From JACVSF01 sp036702855 (GTDB taxonomy: Bacteria; Cyanobacteriota; Cyanobacteriia; Phormidesmidales; Phormidesmidaceae): a DNA stretch of 11,937 nt. The notes under the pieces are model-generated. The model was not told the origin of the DNA, searched no databases, and was given only the letters and a program-made list of their open reading frames with translations. The translations under genes and the position numbers were made by a program. The DNA is taken from assembly GCA_036702855.1 (NCBI GenBank), contig DATNQF010000173.1, positions 1 to 11,937 on the forward strand, given 5' to 3'. Positions 7,354 through 11,937 of the stretch are shown one piece after another. Each line of letters starts with the position of its first letter. Positions within the stretch are counted from its first letter, which is position 1.

Positions 7354-9276
7354 ATGGCACAGTACGGCGATCCTTCCAATATCATTCGTCCGCCCTTTCG
7401 GCGACATCAGCCCCAATCCGACGCAATCAGTCCAGGTGTGCAGACTGGCCCCAACGCTGCTAGCCCTAACGCTGCTAGGCCCAATGCCGCTGGCCCTAAT
7501 GCTGCTGGCTCAAACTCCCTACAACTGCCGCAACCGCCTCGGCCCGCCAGCCCTGCTTCGGCCCCTGAAAACCGTCAGTCTATCCGTTTACCCCAACAGC
7601 CCCCTGCGGCAAACTCGTGGGTGTCGCGGCGTAAAAACCAGTGGCGCGAACATCAGCAGTTACCTCCCCAAGCAGGAATGTCTTCCCCTGGAGACCCTTC
7701 TCCCCTACCACCACCCTCTGCTCCCATGTCTCGCAAACCGTTGAATCTACCCACCTCTTCAGGGTCTTCCTCTGGACCCACAGCCAAAGGCAGCGCTCGC
7801 CCAGTTAGTACGGGGTTCTCTGGATCGACGTTTCAACCCCGAACGCTCAGTCAGGCTGTTCCCCCTGCCGCTCAACCGCCTGTTTCGCCGACAACGCGAC
7901 CATCCCGTTCAAAGCCACAGCGGGTAGAGAGCCGGATGAATAACCGTCTCAGCAATAAAGTGACTCCCTTACGGAGTCGTCAGTCCCCGAATACTGTAGG
8001 TGGAGCCTGGGGGGGCGGCACGGGGGGCAGCGTCGATTTACCCGGTTCCCCGCCTCGTCCTCGGCGCAAGGCACCTAAGACGCCAATGCCCGTTTTATAT
8101 GCGATTCGCCTTCTAATTTTGGGGGTTGGCGTGGCCGCCATTGCAGGCACGCTATTATCGACGCTGAGTCCTTCCCAGCTCAGTGCGCCAGCGGCCCCAA
8201 CCACTCAGGAAGCAACTGCGAACCGCTCAATTCTGCGGGGGCTACGGGGGGGACGACCAACAGTCCCTTCAGTATCGGCAATTACGCTCAATGACGAGCT
8301 GACTCGGCTTAAGACAGAGTTGGAACAGGTGGGAACCCTCACTCCCGGCCTCACTCAAGCTGCTTTTGTGCTTGATCTAGATACGGGGCGGTATGTAGAC
8401 ATCGCTGGAGATCAGCCAATTTCTGCGGCTAGCACTATCAAACTGCCCATCCTGGTTGCGTTCTTACAGGCAGTTGATGCCGGCAAGGTCTCGCTAGAGC
8501 AAGTTATGGTTATGCAGAGCCAGCATATTGCTACCGGGTCGGGTGAGTTTCAAGTGCAGCCTCCCGGCACCCGATATTCGGCGCTTCAGGTTGCGACTGA
8601 GATGATTATCAGCAGCGACAATACCGCCACCAACATGATCATTGAGCTGTTGGGGGGAGCGGAGGTCTTAAACCAACAGTTTCAAACCTGGGGGCTAAAA
8701 TCAACTGTCCTGCGCAATCCTCTACCAGATTTACAGGGGACCAACACGACCAGTCCGCGTGATCTAGCCCTACTGACGGCGCTGGTAGATCGAGGTGATC
8801 TCCTAAGCGTGCGATCGCGCGATCGCATGTTTACCATCATGCAGCGAACCTATAACCGCTCACTCATTCCATCCGGTATAGAAAAGGGAGCGATCATTGG
8901 CAACAAGACGGGGGACATTGCCTCTGTGCTAGGAGATGTTGCCCTGGTAGATACCCCGACCGGTAAGCGTTACGTACTAGCGACGCTAATCAAGCGTCCC
9001 GATAATGATGGACGCGCAGGAGAACTAATCCGTCGCATTTCCGAGCGGGTTCACAAAGAGATGAACCAAGCTCCCCCACTGACCGGGGAACCACCTGTCT
9101 CTCCAGCAACGCCTGGTGGCCAACCAGCCAGTTCTCCTAATCAGACTGGAGGCCCTTCCCCCAATCAGCCAGGCGTCTCGCCGACCCCAGGTTCACCTCT
9201 AACAGGGCCAGGAAGTCCACAGCCTAATGCACCTGCTGCCCCCGAAAGAGTGCCCGGACGCCTGCCGCAGGGGTAG
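7354..9276 (+). CDS. Membrane-anchored class A beta-lactamase-fold serine hydrolase with Pro-rich arms
   Basis: 640 residues from the ATG at 7354 (MAQYGDPSN); a TTG at 7321 would add 11. Residues 1-245 are Pro/Ser/Arg-rich and probably disordered, with four tandem PNAA units at about 33-52. One transmembrane helix (about 248-268) follows basic residues, which predicts an N-in topology with the enzyme domain in the periplasm. The domain (about 310-575) has the class A motifs: Ser360-Thr-Ile-Lys363 (SxxK), Ser421-Asp-Asn423 (SDN) and Lys518-Thr-Gly520 (KTG), correctly ordered and spaced. In the omega loop the pattern E-P-E-L-N is replaced by Leu457-Pro-Asp-Leu-Gln461, so the deacylating Glu166 is missing. 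The tail (about 578-640) is again Pro/Gly/Ser-rich. Penicillin-binding, carboxypeptidase-like or sensing roles fit better than efficient beta-lactam hydrolysis. The role is inferred. Confidence 0.85.
   Translation: MAQYGDPSNIIRPPFRRHQPQSDAISPGVQTGPNAASPNAARPNAAGPNAAGSNSLQLPQPPRPASPASAPENRQSIRLPQQPPAANSWVSRRKNQWREHQQLPPQAGMSSPGDPSPLPPPSAPMSRKPLNLPTSSGSSSGPTAKGSARPVSTGFSGSTFQPRTLSQAVPPAAQPPVSPTTRPSRSKPQRVESRMNNRLSNKVTPLRSRQSPNTVGGAWGGGTGGSVDLPGSPPRPRRKAPKTPMPVLYAIRLLILGVGVAAIAGTLLSTLSPSQLSAPAAPTTQEATANRSILRGLRGGRPTVPSVSAITLNDELTRLKTELEQVGTLTPGLTQAAFVLDLDTGRYVDIAGDQPISAASTIKLPILVAFLQAVDAGKVSLEQVMVMQSQHIATGSGEFQVQPPGTRYSALQVATEMIISSDNTATNMIIELLGGAEVLNQQFQTWGLKSTVLRNPLPDLQGTNTTSPRDLALLTALVDRGDLLSVRSRDRMFTIMQRTYNRSLIPSGIEKGAIIGNKTGDIASVLGDVALVDTPTGKRYVLATLIKRPDNDGRAGELIRRISERVHKEMNQAPPLTGEPPVSPATPGGQPASSPNQTGGPSPNQPGVSPTPGSPLTGPGSPQPNAPAAPERVPGRLPQG
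7450..7509 (+). repeat. 15-bp tandem repeat encoding PNAA-x units
   Basis: Four in-frame units of 15 bp encode PNAAS, PNAAR, PNAAG and PNAAG. Third-codon bases differ between copies (AAC/AAT, GCT/GCC), so the repeat is not a recent duplication or the protein pattern is under selection. It lies in the cytoplasmic disordered arm of the serine hydrolase. Confidence 0.8.
8811..8826. repeat. Back-to-back HIP1 octamers
   Basis: GCGATCGC occurs twice without a spacer at 8811-8818 and 8819-8826, inside the serine hydrolase gene. Nine further copies are at 880, 1647, 3049, 4144, 4545, 4780, 6728, 9481 and 11887. This highly iterated palindrome is a hallmark of cyanobacterial genomes and is the best clue to the host here. 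Confidence 0.9.
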
Positions 9277-9330
9277 GGCGACAAGAGTGATGGTTTGGCT
9301 ACATTTTTATGTGTTCTTAAGAATTTCCCT

Positions 9331-9344
9331 GGAAGCCGCCTTCC
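9331..9344 (+). terminator. Weak hairpin after the serine hydrolase gene
   Basis: GGAAG-CCGC-CTTCC is a 5-bp stem with a 4-base loop, 54 bp after the TAG stop of the hydrolase gene. It lacks a proper T-run (TTGATT follows). It may slow or end transcription before the small gene, but the case is weak. Confidence 0.25.
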
Positions 9345-9371
9345 TTGATTAGCCTAGAAGGTAAGTCCCCC

Positions 9372-9377
9372 AGGGAG
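9372..9377 (+). promoter_or_regulatory. Shine-Dalgarno of the small four-Cys protein
   Basis: AGGGAG with 8 bases to the ATG at 9386 is the best ribosome-binding site in the window. It supports translation of this short gene from that ATG rather than from overlapping frames starting at 9399 or 9448. Confidence 0.7.
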
Positions 9378-9385
9378 CAATTGTT

Positions 9386-9670
9386 ATGAGCGGCACCGAT
9401 GTCTTTCACCGGGCCAATTATTTATTTCGTCGGCAGGCTTACCAACAGTGGCATCGCCGACAAAGCAAGCAGCAAATTTTGCGATCGCAGGTTGGCTTCA
9501 ACGAAACCAACACCGCTCGTCCCAAAATCTGCGAAGGGTGTCTCAACTACCACGGCCACAGCTATGGCCTCTCAAAGGCAACCCGCACCCCTCTGGTCTG
9601 CGGGATGCATCCCTACGGTTGGCAGGGTTCAGAGGGGTGTCCCGACTGGGTCGGGGTGCATTCCCCCTAG
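9386..9670 (+). CDS. Small conserved-looking four-Cys protein, putative metal binding
   Basis: 94 residues with a strong ribosome-binding site. The N-terminal 35 residues are basic, Gln/Arg-rich and probably helical (FRRQAYQQWHRRQSKQQ). The C-terminal half has Cys49-x2-Cys52, a YHGHSYG segment, Cys72 in LVCGMHPYGW, and Cys85 in CPDW; His56, His58 and His75 could also act as ligands. The Cys spacing suits a zinc ribbon or an iron-sulfur site. I recall small cyanobacterial proteins of unknown function with the same C..C..YHG / VC..HPYG / CPDW pattern, but I cannot check this here. It does not share an obvious operon with the hydrolase (109-bp gap) and is convergent with the DUF11 gene. No function is assigned. 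Confidence 0.75.
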   Translation: MSGTDVFHRANYLFRRQAYQQWHRRQSKQQILRSQVGFNETNTARPKICEGCLNYHGHSYGLSKATRTPLVCGMHPYGWQGSEGCPDWVGVHSP

Positions 9671-9688
9671 CCAAACTGGGCTTGAGGA

Positions 9689-9714
9689 ATTGGGCCTAAT
9701 GAGTTGAGCCCAAT
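9689..9714. terminator. Inverted repeat between convergent genes
   Basis: ATTGGGC (9689-9695) pairs with GCCCAAT (9708-9714) around a 12-base loop, in the 67-bp gap between the stops of the small four-Cys gene and the DUF11 gene. No T-run follows on either strand, so it is at best a partial bidirectional terminator. Confidence 0.35.
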
Positions 9715-9737
9715 CCGTTGAGCTTGAGAAACTGGGT

Positions 9738-11789
9738 TTATTCAACCTGCGTCACGAACTTGATAACCCCTGCTGCGCCAGGTGCGACAGTTCCTACACG
9801 CACCACAACCGCCCCTTGATTTCCCGTGGTTTCCCCAAGGCAAGATCCTCTGGGCGTTAGAGGATTCGCAAATTCCCCTGCATCACCATCAAATACATTA
9901 CTCAAGGAACTACCACCGACTAAAGGCAGGGCAGCAGGCGGACGAAAGAAGAGGCTTCTACTGCTTTGATAGAGATCCTGAAAGGCCCCAACGCTGGTCG
10001 GATCTGCAACGAACTGGGTCCTTGCTGGAACTGGGTCGCAAATTTCTACATTCGTGATTTGACTATCTCCTGTGTTGGCGTAGTAGATGGCATACTCAAC
10101 CAAATCTCCAGGCTGCAGCAGTAGGGGCTGAGGACTATCTACACCAACGAAATCAGCAGTGCCGCCAGGTAGGGCCGCAGCGTAGGTTTCAACGGTTCCA
10201 GTAGCGCTGCGAAAAACACGAGTGATGCGTTTGACCAGCGACAAAGTGCTCGTTTCACCAATCCGGGTTAGTTTGACAACTGTTTGCTCAGTTGCGGGAC
10301 CAGATCCACTTTGCTGCCGAATACGGGTATCCATGAAGGAGGAAGCGTTAATCGTTACAGCTTTCTCAGCCGGGGCACCAGATCGAGGCGTTACGCAGAG
10401 TGTGAAGTTGCCAATCCCGCCATTGGCAGCAAGCGTACCTGTGTCAACGCGACCATCACCATCGGTATCACCCAGGGGCGTTTGCCCACTAGCATCTCGG
10501 AACTGCACCTCATAGCCATCCGCAGTGCGGTAGAGCGGTGCAGGTAGGCCTTGAATCTGCTGTAAATCAGCCCCATTCAAGGTTGGTCTGAGATTGATAA
10601 TATCAGTCGTAAAGAACCGATTTAGCACTGAAAAAGGATGACAAACCGTACTGTCAATGCTGGTTGAACGCTCTGTATCAGGCGTGATGCTAAAGTTTCC
10701 AGCACGAGTCGGTTGAACATCCAGCAGAGGTAGCCTAACTTGTGTGTTGTCAGGGTTGACACTGTTGGCTTCTAAAATGCTCTGGTTATCGTCCCGGAAG
10801 TTAGCAAGGACAATGTTCCAAATTCCGGCATCTGCCGTGGGTGAAATGTTGAATTGATCTCCCCCAGTATTAAGATTGCCCGCCCCATTCCAACGAGACT
10901 GCCCAGAAACAGTTGGCGTTACCGGGGCTGGTCCTCGTGGGCCAGTGTAAGAAATCGGCCCGTTGTTGTCTAGGTCAAAGTTGCGCAGCAATAGGGTTTG
11001 AGTTCCAGGGCCGACCAGAAAGAAAAAATCGGCTCTAACTGAACCTGCACCGAGAGGCCGCTGGAAGGAACCCTGAAACTGACCGACAAGTAGGTTGCTA
11101 ATAACAGGGATGCGCAACGTAAAGCTGTTGTCATCGTTGTTGCGGTTGTTATCTGTCAGGGCTGATCCCCCGGGTAAACTAGCACCCGGAATTCTAAGTC
11201 CGCCAGTCAGGCTCACTAACCGATAAACACCCGGTTGAGTAATGGGCACAAAAGAGAGGATAGTCCCATCTGGACTGCCAGGGTTAACAATTCCACTCGG
11301 AAGGTTGGAACTAATTTCGTTGCCGTTGGCATCGAACAACCGAAACTGCGCTGGGTCAGCAGCCCCTCCTCGAATTTCGTCGCGGCTTCCCCCAACTTCG
11401 GCATCTTCTATCTGAACAGCAATTGGCCCCTGAGCCAGATCCGCCTGTGTAACGTTGATAAAGAACTCATGACGAGCAGAAATCCCGTTAGCTGTGCGAA
11501 AGTTGGCAATACTGAGATCGCCAGCACAGGCGTTGGGGTCGCCGGGGCCATTGGCTGTATACCAGTCACCAATGTTGCCACAGGCTAAGGGGCCGCTGGT
11601 TTGGAAGTCTAATCCGGGCGTGGCCGGAAAAACTGTCTGGGCCAAGGTCGCTGTTCCAGTAGCAAGAGTCGTTCCTATTCCCAATAGTCCACACAACCCC
11701 AGTTTCCAAGCTGTTGGCTTTTCGTTGCTCTTTGTGGGTTTCACAGTGCTGTTCCAGTACGTTTGCCCTGTGCTCGTCAATGCGTTCAT
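9738..11789 (-). CDS. Secreted DUF11-domain surface protein
   Basis: 683 residues from the ATG at 11789, placed 16 bp after the stop of the upstream gene. A TTG at 11882 in the same frame would overlap that gene by 77 bp and is disfavoured. A long basic N-region leads to a hydrophobic core (about 30-49) and a likely cleavage after TLA near residue 50, so it is exported by Sec. Residues 55-430 are beta-rich, Asn/Gly/Asp-rich modules resembling pre-peptidase or adhesin domains (TQPGVYRLVSL, TADAGIWNIVLANF). A DTDGDGRVDTG loop at about 441 looks like a calcium-binding EF-hand or thrombospondin-3 loop. Residues about 514-683 form a DUF11 repeat (LLQPGDLVEYAIYYANTG, then TNVEICDPVP), and the protein ends there with no sorting motif. 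A cell-surface or extracellular matrix role is inferred; the DUF11 call is firm. Confidence 0.85.
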   Translation of the reverse strand: MNALTSTGQTYWNSTVKPTKSNEKPTAWKLGLCGLLGIGTTLATGTATLAQTVFPATPGLDFQTSGPLACGNIGDWYTANGPGDPNACAGDLSIANFRTANGISARHEFFINVTQADLAQGPIAVQIEDAEVGGSRDEIRGGAADPAQFRLFDANGNEISSNLPSGIVNPGSPDGTILSFVPITQPGVYRLVSLTGGLRIPGASLPGGSALTDNNRNNDDNSFTLRIPVISNLLVGQFQGSFQRPLGAGSVRADFFFLVGPGTQTLLLRNFDLDNNGPISYTGPRGPAPVTPTVSGQSRWNGAGNLNTGGDQFNISPTADAGIWNIVLANFRDDNQSILEANSVNPDNTQVRLPLLDVQPTRAGNFSITPDTERSTSIDSTVCHPFSVLNRFFTTDIINLRPTLNGADLQQIQGLPAPLYRTADGYEVQFRDASGQTPLGDTDGDGRVDTGTLAANGGIGNFTLCVTPRSGAPAEKAVTINASSFMDTRIRQQSGSGPATEQTVVKLTRIGETSTLSLVKRITRVFRSATGTVETYAAALPGGTADFVGVDSPQPLLLQPGDLVEYAIYYANTGDSQITNVEICDPVPARTQFVADPTSVGAFQDLYQSSRSLFFRPPAALPLVGGSSLSNVFDGDAGEFANPLTPRGSCLGETTGNQGAVVVRVGTVAPGAAGVIKFVTQVE

Positions 11790-11805
11790 GCTTCCACTAA
11801 GGTGC

Positions 11806-11937
11806 CTATTCCACCTGGAGGTCTGTTTCCTGGCTCTCAAAAATGATGTCAAGACCTCGGGTGTCTTGGAAGATAAACTCAACCCGGCGATCGCGGGCGT
11901 AATCTACCCGGTTACTGCCGCTAGTTGCCCGCTGGCT
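11806..11937 (-). CDS. C-terminal end of an OmpA-like surface protein (partial)
   Basis: The frame entering from the right edge runs 43 codons to a TAG at 11808-11806. It reads SGSNRVDYARDRRVEF, then a beta strand, ending in ESQETDLQVE. The N-x-x-x-YARDRRVEF pattern matches the last helix and strand of the OmpA peptidoglycan-binding domain (compare NRRVEF). Most of the gene is outside the window. The 16-bp gap to the DUF11 gene ATG indicates one operon. In cyanobacteria, large DUF11 proteins with such C-termini exist, so this may be one of them; that is inference from 43 residues. Confidence 0.65.
   Translation of the reverse strand, partial: SQRATSGSNRVDYARDRRVEFIFQDTRGLDIIFESQETDLQVE

Noticed and set aside
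7334..7744. 136-codon ORF in another frame on the plus strand
   Set aside because: It overlaps the Pro-rich arm of the serine hydrolase; its Leu/Pro composition is what a frame-shifted reading of that repeat-rich DNA gives.
9399..9707. Overlapping plus-strand frames starting at 9399 and 9448
   Set aside because: The frame from 9386 has the good ribosome-binding site and the Cys-rich motif pattern; the other two have no motifs.
11790..11882. TTG-initiated 31-residue N-terminal extension of the DUF11 protein
   Set aside because: It overlaps the OmpA-like C-terminus in another frame; the ATG at 11789 follows that stop by 16 bp and gives a usual signal peptide position.

Overview
The window looks like chromosomal DNA from a cyanobacterium. 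The octamer GCGATCGC (HIP1) occurs 11 times in about 11.9 kb, where chance would give well under one. Proteome signs agree: a cyanobacteriochrome-like GAF domain, an ETR1-like membrane sensor, and DUF11/OmpA-type surface proteins. GC content is moderate and I see no phage, plasmid or CRISPR signal. I cannot name the genus; a filamentous Leptolyngbya-like lineage would fit.

Layout, left to right. (1) 1-1904, minus strand: the N-terminal 634 residues of a large sensor (two CBS motifs, a GAF with a bilin-type Cys-His, a second GAF, a PAS) that runs off the left edge. (2) 1905-2474: a 570-bp divergent intergenic region holding a 231-bp MITE-like element with terminal inverted repeats and a 14-bp tandem duplication. 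(3) 2484-3377, plus: a diguanylate cyclase whose membrane domain carries the copper/ethylene-site residues of plant ETR1. (4) 3354-5336, minus: a 660-residue single-pass membrane protein of unknown function with four degenerate helical repeats, overlapping the cyclase gene tail to tail. (5) 5337-5563: a divergent regulatory region with a 7-bp inverted repeat and a second 14-bp tandem duplication. (6) 5564-6286, plus: an orphan OmpR/PhoB response regulator. (7) 6469-7278, plus: TrmJ-type tRNA 2'-O-methyltransferase. (8) 7354-9276, plus: a membrane-anchored class A beta-lactamase-fold protein with SxxK, SDN and KTG motifs but Leu in place of catalytic Glu166. (9) 9386-9670, plus: a 94-residue four-Cys protein. 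(10) 9738-11937, minus: two tandem cell-surface genes, the C-terminus of an OmpA-like protein followed by a secreted DUF11 protein.

The left half is mainly sensing and signalling: a possible light sensor and a possible ethylene/copper-site sensor making c-di-GMP are transcribed divergently from one shared intergenic region, and an orphan response regulator lies nearby. Synechocystis SynEtr1 combines an ETR1-like domain and a bilin GAF in one protein, so this pair may be a split arrangement of similar inputs; that functional link is inference. The right half is envelope-related (penicilloyl-serine-fold protein and DUF11/OmpA proteins), with trmJ as an unrelated housekeeping gene between.
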